From Argentina anserina (lineage: Eukaryota; Streptophyta; Magnoliopsida; Rosales; Rosaceae): DNA of 64,000 nt. Below, one piece after another: positions 38,770 to 52,405 of the stretch. Within the stretch, counting starts at the first letter, position 1; every line of letters starts with the position of its first letter. The position numbers and the translations under genes are program-made. Location: contig NW_026089404.1 of NCBI RefSeq assembly GCF_933775445.1, forward strand, positions 1-64,000. Direction: 5' to 3'. The notes below the pieces were generated by a model. The model ran no database searches and had not been told where the DNA came from. It saw nothing but the letters and a program-made list of their open reading frames with translations.

Positions 38770-39668
38770 CTGGAAACACTCTAAAATTCAATAGAAACTC
38801 GCATCAGAAAGGCTTACAGAATGATACTCAAACGAGAATTGAAAAGATACTCAAAGTGTAATAGTAAACATACTCAAATGATAGAAAGATACTCAGTTTG
38901 AAAGAAACACACGCCCACACTGGAAACACTCTCAAATTCAAGAAAAACTCGCATCTGAAAGGCTTACAGAATGATACTCAAACGAGAATTGAAAAGATAC
39001 TCAAAGTGCAATAGTAAACATACTCAAACGATAGAAAGATACTCAGTTTGAAAGAAACACACGCCCACACTGGAAACACTCTAAAATTCAATAGAAACTC
39101 GCATCAGAAAGGCTTACAGAATGATACTCAAACGAGAATTGAAAAGATACTCAAAGTGTAATAGTAAACATACTCAAACGATAGAAAGATACTCAGTTTG
39201 AAAGAAACACACGCCCACACTGGAAACACTCTCAAATTCAAGAAAAACTCGCATCGAAAGCCGTTCAGAAAGATACTCAAACGAGAATTGAAAAGATACT
39301 CAAATTGCAATAGTAAACAAACTCAAACGATAGAAAGATACTCAGTTTGAAAGAAACACACGCCCACACTGGAAACACTCTCAAATACAATAGAAACTCG
39401 CATTAGAAAGGATTACAGAAAAATACTCAAACAAGAATTGAAAAGATACTCAAAGTGCAATACTAAACATACTCAAACGATAGAAAGATACTCAGTTTGA
39501 AAGAAACACACGCCCACACTGGAAACACTCTAAAATTCAATAGAAACTCGCATCAGAAAGGCTTACAGAATGATACTCAAACGAGAATTGAAAAGATACT
39601 CAAAGTGTAATAGTAAACATACTCAAATGATAGAAAGATACTCAGTTTGAAAGAAACACACGCCCACA

Positions 39669-40566
39669 CTGGAAACACTCTCAAATTCAAGAAAACCTCG
39701 CATCGAAAGCCGTTCAGAAAGATACTCAAACGAGAATTGAAAAGATTCTCACATTGCAATAGTAAACAAACTCAAACGATAGAAAGATACTCAGTTTGAA
39801 AGAAACACACGCCCACACTGGAAACACTCTCAAATTCAATAGAAACTCGCATCAGAAAGGCTTACTGAATGATACTCAAACGAGAATTGAAAAGATACTC
39901 AAATTGCAATAGTAAACATACTCAAACGATAGAAAGATACTCAGTTTGAAAGAAACACACGCCCACACTGGAAACACTCTAAAATTCAATAGAAACTCGC
40001 ATCAGAAAGGCTTACAGAATGATACTCAAACGAGAATTGAAAAGATACTCAAAGTGCAATAGTAAACATACTCAAACGATAGAAAGATACTCAGTTTGAG
40101 AGAAACACACGCCCACACTGGAAACACTCTAAAATTCAATAGAAACTCGCATCAGAAAGGCTTACAGAATGATACTCAAACGAGAATTGAAAAGATACTC
40201 AAAGTGCAATAGTAAACATACTCAAACGATAGAAAGATACTCAGTTTGAAAGAAACACACGCCCACACTGGAAACACTCTCAAATTCAAGAAAAACTCGC
40301 ATCGAAAGCCGTTCAGAAAGATACTCAAACGAGAATTGAAAAGATACTCAAATTGCAATAGTAAACATACTCAAACGATAGAAAGATACTCAGTTTGAAA
40401 AAAACACACGCCCACACTGGAAACACTCTCAAATTCAAGAAAAACTCGCATCAGAAAGGCTTACAGAATGATACTCAAACGAGAATTGAAAAGATACTCA
40501 AAGTGCAATACTAAACATACTCAAACGATAGAAAGATACTCAGTTTGAAAAAAACACACGCCCACA
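39669..40566 (+). repeat. 6-monomer block, copy 2 of a pair 1797 bp apart
   Basis: Repeats 37872-38769. Its last monomer (C2 with 'aatactaaac', 40417) is followed by a second, nearly identical copy at 40567, a one-monomer tandem duplication that carried the gaaaaaaac ending with it. Confidence 0.86.
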
Positions 40567-40866
40567 CTGGAAACACTCTCAAATTCAAGAAAAACTCGCA
40601 TCAGAAAGGCTTACAGAATGATACTCAAACGAGAATTGAAAAGATACTCAAAGTGCAATACTAAACATACTCAAACGATAGAAAGATACTCAGTTTGAAA
40701 GAAACACACGCCCACACTGGAAACACTCTAAAATTCAATAGAAACTCGCATCAGAAAGGCTTACAGAATGATACTCAAACGAGAATTGAAAAGATACTCA
40801 AAGTGTAATAGTAAACATACTCAAATGATAGAAAGATACTCAGTTTGAAAGAAACACACGCCCACA

Positions 40867-41016
40867 CTGGAAACACTCTCAAATTCAAGAAAAACTCGCA
40901 TCTGAAAGGCTTACAGAATGATACTCAAACGAGAATTGAAAAGATACTCAAAGTGCAATAGTAAACAAACTCAAACGATAGAAAGATACTCAGTTTGAAA
41001 GAAACACACGCCCACA
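40867..41016 (+). repeat. Chimeric monomer: C2 5' part, B 3' end
   Basis: Has the C2 variant 'catctgaaaggc' and 'caaagtgc', but ends with 'aaacaaactc', which elsewhere marks the B unit that precedes an A. An A monomer does follow at 41017, so the junction keeps the B-to-A order even though the B body has been replaced. Confidence 0.72.
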
Positions 41017-42964
41017 CTGGAAACACTCTCAAATACAATAGAAACTCGCATCAGAAAGGATTACAGAAAGATACTCAAACAAGAATTGAAAAGATACTCA
41101 AATTGCAATAGTAAACATACTCAAACGATAGAAAGATACTCAGTTTGAAAGAAACACACGCCCACACTGGAAACACTCTAAAATTCAATAGAAACTCGCA
41201 TCAGAAAGGCTTACAGAATGATACTCAAACGAGAATTGAAAAGATACTCAAAGTGCAATAGTAAACATACTCAAACGATAGAAAGATACTCAGTTTGAGA
41301 GAAACACACGCCCACACTGGAAACACTCTAAAATTCAATAGAAACTCGCATCAGAAAGGCTTACAGAATGATACTCAAACGAGAATTGAAAAGATACTCA
41401 AAGTGCAATAGTAAACATACTCAAACGATAGAAAGATACTCAGTTTGAAAGAAACACACGCCCACACTGGAAACACTCTCAAATTCAAGAAAAACTCGCA
41501 TCGAAAGCCGTTCAGAAAGATACTCAAACGAGAATTGAAAAGATACTCAAATTGCAATAGTAAACATACTCAAACGATAGAAAGATACTCAGTTTGAAAA
41601 AAACACACGCCCACACTGGAAACACTCTCAAATTCAAGAAAAACTCGCATCAGAAAGGCTTACAGAATGATACTCAAACGAGAATTGAAAAGATACTCAA
41701 AGTGCAATAGTAAACATACTCAAACGATAGAAAGATACTCAGTTTGAAAGAAACACACGCCCACACTGGAAACACTCTAAAATTCAATAGAAACTCGCAT
41801 CAGAAAGGCTTACAGAATGATACTCAAACGAGAATTGAAAAGATACTCAAAGTGTAATAGTAAACATACTCAAATGATAGAAAGATACTCAGTTTGAAAG
41901 AAACACACGCCCACACTGGAAACACTCTCAAATTCAAGAAAAACTCGCATCTGAAAGGCTTACAGAATGATACTCAAACGAGAATTGAAAAGATACTCAA
42001 AGTGCAATAGTAAACATACTCAAACGATAGAAAGATACTCAGTTTGAAAGAAACACACGCCCACACTGGAAACACTCTAAAACTCAATAGAAACTCGCAT
42101 CAGAAAGGCTTACAGAATGATACTCAAACGAGAATTGAAAAGATACTCAAAGTGTAATAGTAAACATACTCAAACGATAGAAAGATACTCAGTTTGAAAG
42201 AAACACACGCCCACACTGGAAACACTCTCAAATTCAAGAAAAACTCGCATCGAAAGCCGTTCAGAAAGATACTCAAACGAGAATTGAAAAGATACTCAAA
42301 TTGCAATAGTAAACAAACTCAAACGATAGAAAGATACTCAGTTTGAAAGAAACACACGCCCACACTGGAAACACTCTCAAATACAATAGAAACTCGCATT
42401 AGAAAGGATTACAGAAAAATACTCAAACAAGAATTGAAAAGATACTCAAATTGCAATAGTAAACATACTCAGACGATAGAAAGATACTCAGTTTGAAAGA
42501 AACACACGCCCACACTGGAAACACTCTAAAATTCAATAGAAACTCGCATCAGAAAGGCTTACAGAATGATACTCAAACGAGAATTGAAAAGATACTCAAA
42601 GTGCAATAGTAAACATACTCAAACGATAGAAAGATACTCAGTTTGAGAGAAACACACGCCCACACTGGAAACACTCTAAAATCCAATAGAAACTCGCATC
42701 AGAAAGGCTTACAGAATGATACTCAAACGAGAATTGAAAAGATACTCAAAGTGCAATAGTAAACATACTCAAACGATAGAAAGATACTCAGTTTGAAAGA
42801 AACACACGCCCACACTGGAAACACTCTAAAATTCAATAGAAACTCGCATCAGAAAGGCTTACAGAATGATACTCAAACGAGAATTGAAAAGATACTCAAA
42901 GTGTAATAGTAAACATACTCAAATGATAGAAAGATACTCAGTTTGAAAGAAACACACGCCCACA

Positions 42965-44012
42965 CTGGAAACACTCTCAAATTCAAGAAAACCTCGCATC
43001 GAAAGCCGTTCAGAAAGATACTCAAACGAGAATTGAAAAGATTCTCACATTGCAATAGTAAACAAACTCAAACGATAGAAAGATACTCAGTTTGAAAGAA
43101 ACACACGCCCACACTGGAAACACTCTCAAATACAATAGAAACTCGCATCAGAAAGGATTACAGAAAGATACTCAAACAAGAATTGAAAAGATACTCAAAT
43201 TGCAATAGTAAACATACTCAAACGATAGAAAGATACTCAGTTTGAAAGAAACACACGCCCACACTGGAAACACTCTAAAATTCAATAGAAACTCGCATCA
43301 GAAAGGCTTACAGAATGATACTCAAACGAGAATTGAAAAGATACTCAAAGTGCAATAGTAAACATACTCAAACGATAGAAAGATACTCAGTTTGAGAGAA
43401 ACACACGCCCACACTGGAAACACTCTAAAATTCAATAGAAACTCGCATCAGAAAGGCTTACAGAATGATACTCAAACGAGAATTGAAAAGATACTCAAAG
43501 TGCAATAGTAAACATACTCAAACGATAGAAAGATACTCAGTTTGAAAGAAACACACGCCCACACTGGAAACACTCTCAAATTCAAGAAAAACTCGCATCG
43601 AAAGCCGTTCAGAAAGATACTCAAACGAGAATTGAAAAGATACTCAAATTGCAATAGTAAACATACTCAAACGATAGAAAGATACTCAGTTTGAAAAAAA
43701 CACACGCCCACACTGGAAACACTCTCAAATTCAAGAAAAACTCGCATCAGAAAGGCTTACAGAATGATACTCAAACGAGAATTGAAAAGATACTCAAAGT
43801 GCAATAGTAAACATACTCAAACGATAGAAAGATACTCAGTTTGAAAGAAACACACGCCCACACTGGAAACACTCTAAAATTCAATAGAAACTCGCATCAG
43901 AAAGGCTTACAGAATGATACTCAAACGAGAATTGAAAAGATACTCAAAGTGTAATAGTAAACATACTCAAATGATAGAAAGATACTCAGTTTGAAAGAAA
44001 CACACGCCCACA
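42965..44012 (+). repeat. Middle-domain HOR unit, fullest 7-mer form (1048 bp)
   Basis: Order is B' (aaaacctcg, gattctcac, aaacaaac), A, C1 ending gtttgagag, C1, B ending gaaaaaaac, C2, C1 with gtgtaatag and aaatgatag; the next B' starts at 44013. I use it as the reference because it contains every marker once. Whether it is ancestral or merely complete cannot be judged from this window. Confidence 0.85.
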
Positions 44013-44761
44013 CTGGAAACACTCTCAAATTCAAGAAAACCTCGCATCGAAAGCCGTTCAGAAAGATACTCAAACGAGAATTGAAAAGATTCTCACATTG
44101 CAATAGTAAACAAACTCAAACGATAGAAAGATACTCAGTTTGAAAGAAACACACGCCCACACTGGAAACACTCTCAAATACAATAGAAACTCGCATCAGA
44201 AAGGATTACAGAAAGATACTCAAACAAGAATTGAAAAGATACTCAAATTGCAATAGTAAACATACTCAAACGATAGAAAGATACTCAGTTTGAAAGAAAC
44301 ACACGCCCACACTGGAAACACTCTAAAATTCAATAGAAACTCGCATCAGAAAGGCTTACAGAATGATACTCAAACGAGAATTGAAAAGATACTCAAAGTG
44401 CAATAGTAAACATACTCAAACGATAGAAAGATACTCAGTTTGAGAGAAACACACGCCCACACTGGAAACACTCTAAAATTCAATAGAAACTCGCATCAGA
44501 AAGGCTTACAGAATGATACTCAAACGAGAATTGAAAAGATACTCAAAGTGCAATAGTAAACATACTCAAACGATAGAAAGATACTCAGTTTGAAAGAAAC
44601 ACACGCCCACACTGGAAACACTCTCAAATTCAATAGAAACTCGCATCAGAAAGGCTTACAGAATGATACTCAAACGAGAATTGAAAAGATACTCAAAGTG
44701 TAATAGTAAACATACTCAAATGATAGAAAGATACTCAGTTTGAAAGAAACACACGCCCACA
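44013..44761 (+). repeat. Middle-domain HOR unit, 5-mer form (749 bp)
   Basis: B', A, C1 (gagag), C1, and a closing unit at 44612 that starts 'tctcaaattcaatag' and ends with gtgtaatag and aaatgatag. Compared with the 7-mer next to it, B and C2 are lost. The closing monomer has the C2-type 'tctcaaattcaa' joined to the C1 body, so the deletion joint probably lies in its first 25 bp. Confidence 0.82.
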
Positions 44762-47700
44762 CTGGAAACACTCTCAAATTCAAGAAAACCTCGCATCGAA
44801 AGCCGTTCAGAAAGATACTCAAACGAGAATTGAAAAGATACTCACATTGCAATAGTAAACAAACTCAAACGATAGAAAGATACTCAGTTTGAAAGAAACA
44901 CACGCCCACACTGGAAACACTCTCAAATACAATAGAAACTCGCATCAGAAAGGATTACAGAAAGATACTCAAACAAGAATTGAAAAGATACTCAAAGTGT
45001 AATAGTAAACATACTCAAACGATAGAAAGATACTCAGTTTGAAAGAAACACACGCCCACACTGGAAACACTCTAAAATTCAATAGAAACTCGCATCAGAA
45101 AGGCTTACAGAATGATACTCAAACGAGAATTGAAAAGATACTCAAAGTGCAATAGTAAACATACTCAAACGATAGAAAGATACTCAGTTTGAGAGAAACA
45201 CACGCCCACACTGGAAACACTCTAAAATTCAATAGAAACTCGCATCAGAAAGGCTTACAGAATGATACTCAAACGAGAATTGAAAAGATACTCAAAGTGC
45301 AATAGTAAACATACTCAAACGATAGAAAGATACTCAGTTTGAAAGAAACACACGCCCACGCTGGAAACACTCTCAAATTCAATAGAAACTCGCATCAGAA
45401 AGGCTTACAGAATGATACTCAAACGAGAATTGAAAAGATACTCAAATTGCAATAGTAAACATACTCAAACGATAGAAAGATACTCAGTTTGAAAGAAACA
45501 CACGCCCACACTGGAAACACTCTCAAATTCAAGAAAAACTCGCATCTGAAAGGCTTACAGAATGATACTCAAACGAGAATTGAAAAGATACTCAAAGTGC
45601 AATAGTAAACATACTCAAACGATAGAAAGATACTCAGTTTGAAAGAAACACACGCCCACACTGGAAACACTCTAAAATTCAATAGAAACTCGCATCAGAA
45701 AGGCTTACAGAATGATACTCAAACGAGAATTGAAAAGATACTCAAAGTGTAATAGTAAACATACTCAAACGATAGAAAGATACTCAGTTTGAAAGAAACA
45801 CACGCCCACACTGGAAACACTCTCAAATTCAAGAAAAACTCGCATCGAAAGCCGTTCAGAAAGATACTCAAATGAGAATTGAAAAGATACTCAAATTGCA
45901 ATAGTAAACAAACTCAAACGATAGAAAGATACTCAGTTTGAAAGAAACACACGCCCACACTGGAAACACTCTCAAATACAATAGAAACTCGCATTAGAAA
46001 GGATTACAGAAAGATACTCAAACAAGAATTGAAAAGATACTCAAATTGCAATAGTAAACATACTCAGACGATAGAAAGATACTCAGTTTGAAAGAAACAC
46101 ACGCCACACTGGAAACACTCTAAAATTCAATAGAAACTCGCATCAGAAAGGCTTACAGAATGATACTCAAATGAGAATTGAAAAGATACTCAAAGTGCAA
46201 TAGTAAACATACTCAAACGATAAAAAGATACTCAGTTTGAAAGAAACACACGCCCACACTGGAAACACTCTAAAATTCAATAGAAACTCGCATCAGAAAG
46301 GCTTACAGAATGATACTCAAACGAGAATTGAAAAGATACTCAAAGTGCAATAGTAAACATACTCAAACGATAGAAAGATACTCAGTTTGAAAGAAACACA
46401 CGCCCACACTGGAAACACTCTAAAATTCAATAGAAACTCGCATCAGAAAGGCTTACAGAATGATACTCAAACGAGAATTGAAAAGATACTCAAAGTGCAA
46501 TAGTAAACATACTCAAACGATAGAAAGATACTCAGTTTGAAAGAAACACACGCCGACACTGGAAACACTCTAAAATTCAATAGAAACTCGCATCAGAAAG
46601 GCTTACAGAATGATACTCAAACGAGAATTGAAAAGATACTCAAAGTGCAATAGTAAACATACTCAAACGATAGAAAGATACTCAGTTTGAAAGAAACACA
46701 CGCCCACACTGGAAACACTCTCAAATTCAAGAAAAACTCGCATCAGAAAGGCTTACAGAATGATACTCAAACGAGAATTGAAAAGATACTCAAAGTGCAA
46801 TAGTAAACATACTCAAACGATAGATAGATACTCAGTTTGAAAGAAACACACGCCCACACTGGAAACACTCTAAAATTCAATAGAAACTCGCATCAGAAAA
46901 CCTTACAGAAACATAGTCAAACGAGAATTGAAAAGATACTCAAAGTGCAATAGTAAACATACTCAAACGATAGAAAGATACTCAGTTTGAAAGAAACACA
47001 CGCCCACACTGGAAACACTCTCAAATTCAAGAAAAACTCGCATCAGAAAGGCTTACAGAATGATACTCAAACGAGAATTGAAAAGATACTCAAAGTGCAA
47101 TAGTAAACATACTCAAACGATAGAAAGATACTCAGTTTGAAAGAAACACACGCCCACACTGGAAACACTCTAAAATTCAATAGAAACTCGCATCAGAAAG
47201 GCTTACAGAATGATACTCAAAAGAGAATTGAAAAGATACTCAAAGTGCAATAGTAAACATACTCAAACGATAGAAAGATACTCAGTTTGAGAGAAACACA
47301 CGCCCACACTGGAAACACTCTAAAATTCAATAGAAACTCGCATCAGAAAGGCTTACAGAATGATACTCAAACGAGAATTGAAAAGATACTCAAAGTGCAA
47401 TAGTAAACATACTCAAACGATAGAAAGATACTCAGTTTGAAAGAAACACACGCCCACACTGGAAACACTCTCAAATTCAAGAAAAACTCGCATCGAAAGC
47501 CGTTAAGAAAGATACTCAAACGAGAATTGAAAAGATACTCAAATTGCAATAGTAAACATACTCAAACGATAGAAAGATACTCAGTTTGAAAGAAACACAC
47601 GCCCACACTGGAAACACTCTCAAATACAATAGAAACTCGCATCAGAAAGGATTACAGAAAGATACTCAAACGAGAATTGAAAAGATACTCAAATTGCAAT

Positions 47701-48505
47701 AGTAAACATACTCAAACGATAGAAAGATACTCAGTTTGAAAGAAACACACGCCCACACTGGAAACACTCTCAAATTCAAGAAAAACTCGCATCTGAAAGG
47801 CTTACAGAATGATACTCAAACGAGAATTGAAAAGATACTCAAAGTGCAATAGTAAACATACTCAAACGATAGAAAGATACTCAGTTTGAAAGAAACACAC
47901 GCCCACACTGGAAACACTCTAAAATTCAATAGAAACTCGCATCAGAAAGGCTTACAGAATGATACTCAAACGAGAATTGAAAAGATACTCAAAGTGTAAT
48001 AGTAAACATACTCAAACGATAGAAAGATACTCAGTTTGAAAGAAACACACGCCCACACTGGAAACACTCTCAAATTCAAGAAAAACTCGCATCGAAAGCC
48101 GTTCAGAAAGATACTCAAACGAGAATTGAAAAGATACTCAAATTGCAATAGTAAACAAACTCAAACGATAGAAAGATACTCAGTTTGAAAGAAACACACG
48201 CCCACACTGGAAACACTCTCAAATACAATAGAAACTCGCATCAGAAAGGATTACAGAAAGATACTCAAACAAGAATTGAAAAGATACTCAAATTGCAATA
48301 GTAAACATACTCAGACGATAGAAAGATACTCAGTTTGAAAGAAACACACGCCACACTGGAAACACTCTAAAATTCAATAGAAACTCGCATCAGAAAGGCT
48401 TACAGAATGATACTCAAACGAGAATTGAAAAGATACTCAAAGTGCAATAGTAAACATACTCAAACGATAGAAAGATACTCAGTTTGAAAGAAACACACGC
48501 CCACA

Positions 48506-48655
48506 CTGGAAACACTCTAAAATTCAATAGAAACTCGCATCAGAAAGGCTTACAGAATGATACTCAAACGAGAATTGAAAAGATACTCAAAGTGCAATAG
48601 TAAACATACTCAAACGATAGAAAGATACTCAGTTTGAAAGAAACACACGCCCACA
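48506..48655 (+). repeat. Reference C1-class monomer (150 bp)
   Basis: C1 units carry 'ctctaaaattcaatag', 'gcttacagaatgatactc', 'aaacgagaattg' and 'caaagtgcaatag'. This is the commonest class of the right domain, where many copies look identical. The g in 'aaagtgcaat' breaks the 8-bp palindrome attgcaat that A and B units have at the same place. Confidence 0.9.
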
Positions 48656-48805
48656 CTGGAAACACTCTCAAATTCAAGAAAAACTCGCATCAGAAAGGCT
48701 TACAGAATGATACTCAAACGAGAATTGAAAAGATACTCAAAGTGCAATAGTAAACATACTCAAACGATAGAAAGATACTCAGTTTGAAAGAAACACACGC
48801 CCACA
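48656..48805 (+). repeat. Reference C2-class monomer (150 bp)
   Basis: C2 units join a B-like first 30 bp ('ctctcaaattcaagaaaaac') to a C1-like remainder ('gcttacagaatgatactc', 'caaagtgc'). The class may have arisen as a B/C1 recombinant that was then amplified. It alternates with C1 and D throughout the right domain and sits just before the gtgtaatag-bearing C1 in the middle-domain unit. Confidence 0.85.
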
Positions 48806-49105
48806 CTGGAAACACTCTAAAATTCAATAGAAACTCGCATCAGAAAACCTTACAGAAACCTAGTCAAACGAGAATTGAAAAGATACTCAAAGTGCAATAG
48901 TAAACATACTCAAACGATAGAAAGATACTCAGTTTGAAAGAAACACACGCCCACACTGGAAACACTCTCAAATTCAAGAAAAACTCGCATCAGAAAGGCT
49001 TACAGAATGATACTCAAACGAGAATTGAAAAGATACTCAAAGTGCAATAGTAAACATACTCAAACGATAGAAAGATACTCAGTTTGAAAGAAACACACGC
49101 CCACA

Positions 49106-50155
49106 CTGGAAACACTCTAAAATTCAATAGAAACTCGCATCAGAAAGGCTTACAGAATGATACTCAAACGAGAATTGAAAAGATACTCAAAGTGCAATAG
49201 TAAACATACTCAAACGATAGAAAGATACTCAGTTTGAAAGAAACACACGCCCACACAGGAAACACTCTAAAATTCAATAGAAACTCGCATCAGAAAGGCT
49301 TACAGAATGATACTCAAACGAGAATTGAAAAGATACTCAAAGTGCAATAGTAAACATACTCAAACGATAGAAAGATACTCAGTTTGAAAGAAACACACGC
49401 CCACACTGGAAACACTCTAAAATTCAATAGAAACTCGCATCAGAAAGGCTTACAGAATGATACTCAAACGAGAATTGAAAAGATACTCAAAGTGCAATAG
49501 TAAACATACTCAAACGATAGAAAGATACTCAGTTTGAAAGAAACACACGCCCACACTGGAAACACTCTCAAATTCAAGAAAAACTCGCATCAGAAAGGCT
49601 TACAGAATGATACTCAAACGAGAATTGAAAAGATACTCAAAGTGCAATAGTAAACATACTCAAACGATAGAAAGATACTCAGTTTGAAAGAAACACACGC
49701 CCACACTGGAAACACTCTCAAATTCAAGAAAAACTCGCATCAGAAAGGCTTACAGAATGATACTCAAACGAGAATTGAAAAGATACTCAAACTGCAATAG
49801 TAAACATACTCAAACGATAGAAAGATACTCAGTTTGAAAGAAACACACGCCCACACTGGAAACACTCTAAAATTCAATAGAAACTCGCATCAGAAAGGCT
49901 TACAGAATGATACTCAAACGAGAATTGAAAAGATACTCAAAGTGCAATAGTAAACATACTCAAACGATAGAAAGATACTCAGTTTGAAAGAAACACACGC
50001 CCACACTGGAAACACTCTAAAATTCAATAGAAACTCGCATCAGAAAGGCTTACAGAATGATACTCAAACGAGAATTGAAAAGATACTCAAAGTGCAATAG
50101 TAAACATACTCAAACGATAGAAAGATACTCAGTTTGAAAGAAACACACGCCCACA
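49106..50155 (+). repeat. 7-monomer block, copy 1 of a pair 2250 bp apart
   Basis: C1, C1 (preceded by 'cccacacagg'), C1, C2, C2, C1, C1. The same order and the same rare cacacagg junction recur at 51356-52405. One private change, 'caaactgc', lies in the C2 at 49706. Confidence 0.82.
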
Positions 50156-50305
50156 CTGGAAACACTCTAAAATTCAATAGAAACTCGCATCAGAAAACCT
50201 TACAGAAACATAGTCAAACGAGAATTGAAAAGATACTCAAAGTGCAATAGTAAACATACTCAAACGATAGAAAGATACTCAGTTTGAAAGAAACACACGC
50301 CCACA
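50156..50305 (+). repeat. Reference D-class monomer (150 bp)
   Basis: D units carry 'cagaaaaccttacagaaacatagtc' in two overlapping parts: 'cagaaaacc' and 'ccttacagaaacatagtc'. The tatagtc form replaces the 'gatactc' that starts the central sub-repeat series in other classes. Left-domain D' copies instead read 'agccttac' and/or 'catactc'. In the right domain D is nearly always followed by C2, and is often preceded by a monomer ending 'gatagatagatactc'. Confidence 0.85.
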
Positions 50306-51355
50306 CTGGAAACACTCTCAAATTCAAGAAAAACTCGCATCAGAAAGGCTTACAGAATGATACTCAAACGAGAATTGAAAAGATACTCAAAGTGCAATAG
50401 TAAACATACTCAAACGATAAAAAGATACTCAGTTTGAAAGAAACACACGCCCACACTGGAAACACTCTAAAATTCAATAGAAACTCGCATCAGAAAACCT
50501 TACAGAAACATAGTCAAACGAGAATTGAAAAGATACTCAAAGTGCAATAGTAAACATACTCAAACGATAGAAAGATACTCAGTTTGAAAGAAACACACGC
50601 CCACACTGGAAACACTCTAAAATTCAATAGAAACTCGCATCAGAAAGGCTTACAGAATGATACTCAAACGAGAATTGAAAAGATACTCAAAGTGCAATAG
50701 TAAACATACTCAAACGATAGAAAGATACTCAGTTTGAAAGAAACACACGCCCACACTGGAAACACTCTCAAATTCAAGAAAAACTCGCATCAGAAAGGCT
50801 TACAGAATGATACTCAAACGAGAATTGAAAAGATACTCAAAGTGCAATAGTAAACATACTCAAACGATAGAAAGATACTCAGTTTGAAAGAAACACACGC
50901 CCACACTGGAAACACTCTCAAATTCAAGAAAAACTCGCATCAGAAAGGCTTACAGAATGATACTCAAACGAGAATTGAAAAGATACTCAAAGTGCAATAG
51001 TAAACATACTCAAACGATAGAAAGATACTCAGTTTGAAAGAAACACACGCCCACACTGGAAACACTCTAAAATTCAATAGAAACTCGCATCAGAAAGGCT
51101 TACAGAATGATACTCAAACGAGAATTGAAAAGATACTCAAAGTGCAATAGTAAACATACTCAAACGATAGAAAGATACTCAGTTTGAAAGAAACACACGC
51201 CCACACTGGAAACACTCTAAAATTCAATAGAAACTCGCATCAGAAAGGCTTACAGAATGATACTCAAACGAGAATTGAAAAGATACTCAAAGTGCAATAG
51301 TAAACATACTCAAACGATAGAAAGATACTCAGTTTGAAAGAAACACACGCCTACA

Positions 51356-52405
51356 CTGGAAACACTCTAAAATTCAATAGAAACTCGCATCAGAAAGGCT
51401 TACAGAATGATACTCAAACGAGAATTGAAAAGATACTCAAAGTGCAATAGTAAACATACTCAAACGATAGAAAGATACTCAGTTTGAAAGAAACACACGC
51501 CCACACAGGAAACACTCTAAAATTCAATAGAAACTCGCATCAGAAAGGCTTACAGAATGATACTCAAACGAGAATTGAAAAGATACTCAAAGTGCAATAG
51601 TAAACATACTCAAACGATAGAAAGATACTCAGTTTGAAAGAAACACACGCCCACACTGGAAACACTCTAAAATTCAATAGAAACTCGCATCAGAAAGGCT
51701 TACAGAATGATACTCAAACGAGAATTGAAAAGATACTCAAAGTGCAATAGTAAACATACTCAAACGATAGAAAGATACTCAGTTTGAAAGAAACACACGC
51801 CCACACTGGAAACACTCTCAAATTCAAGAAAAACTCGCATCAGAAAGGCTTACAGAATGATACTCAAACGAGAATTGAAAAGATACTCAAAGTGCAATAG
51901 TAAACATACTCAAACGATAGAAAGATACTCAGTTTGAAAGAAACACACGCCCACACTGGAAACACTCTCAAATTCAAGAAAAACTCGCATCAGAAAGGCT
52001 TACAGAATGATACTCAAACGAGAATTGAAAAGATACTCAAAGTGCAATAGTAAACATACTCAAACGATAGAAAGATACTCAGTTTGAAAGAAACACACGC
52101 CCACACTGGAAACACTCTAAAATTCAATAGAAACTCGCATCAGAAAGGCTTACAGAATGATACTCAAACGAGAATTGAAAAGATACTCAAAGTGCAATAG
52201 TAAACATACTCAAACGATAGAAAGATACTCAGTTTGAAAGAAACACACGCCTACACTGGAAACACTCTAAAATTCAATAGAAACTCGCATCAGAAAGGCT
52301 TACAGAATGATACTCAAACGAGAATTGAAAAGATACTCAAAGTGCAATAGTAAACATACTCAAACGATAGAAAGATACTCAGTTTGAAAGAAACACACGC
52401 CCACA
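51356..52405 (+). repeat. 7-monomer block, copy 2 of a pair 2250 bp apart
   Basis: Matches 49106-50155, with 'cgcctacac' junctions around it near 51350 and 52250. After the block the first copy continues with D and this one with C2 (gatagatag) then D. Confidence 0.8.

Larger units (their letters stand above)
30981..48057 (+). repeat. Middle domain: 7-mer-based higher-order repeat and its deletion derivatives
   Basis: About 114 monomers, roughly 22 of them B class. The recurring order is B' ('aaaacctcgcatcgaaag', then 'cacattgc' and 'aaacaaac'), A, C1 ending 'gtttgagag', C1, B ending 'gaaaaaaac', C2, and C1 with 'gtgtaatag' and 'aaatgatag'. The full 7-mer is seen at 42965-44012. Shorter and longer forms (5-, 6- and 10-mers) recur at 32.3-34.7, 37.1-37.9 and 44.0-44.8 kb. 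These co-segregating markers are essentially absent from the left domain and thin out after 48 kb. From about 45.8 kb the pattern grades into the C-rich order of the right domain. No genes are visible. Confidence 0.8.
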
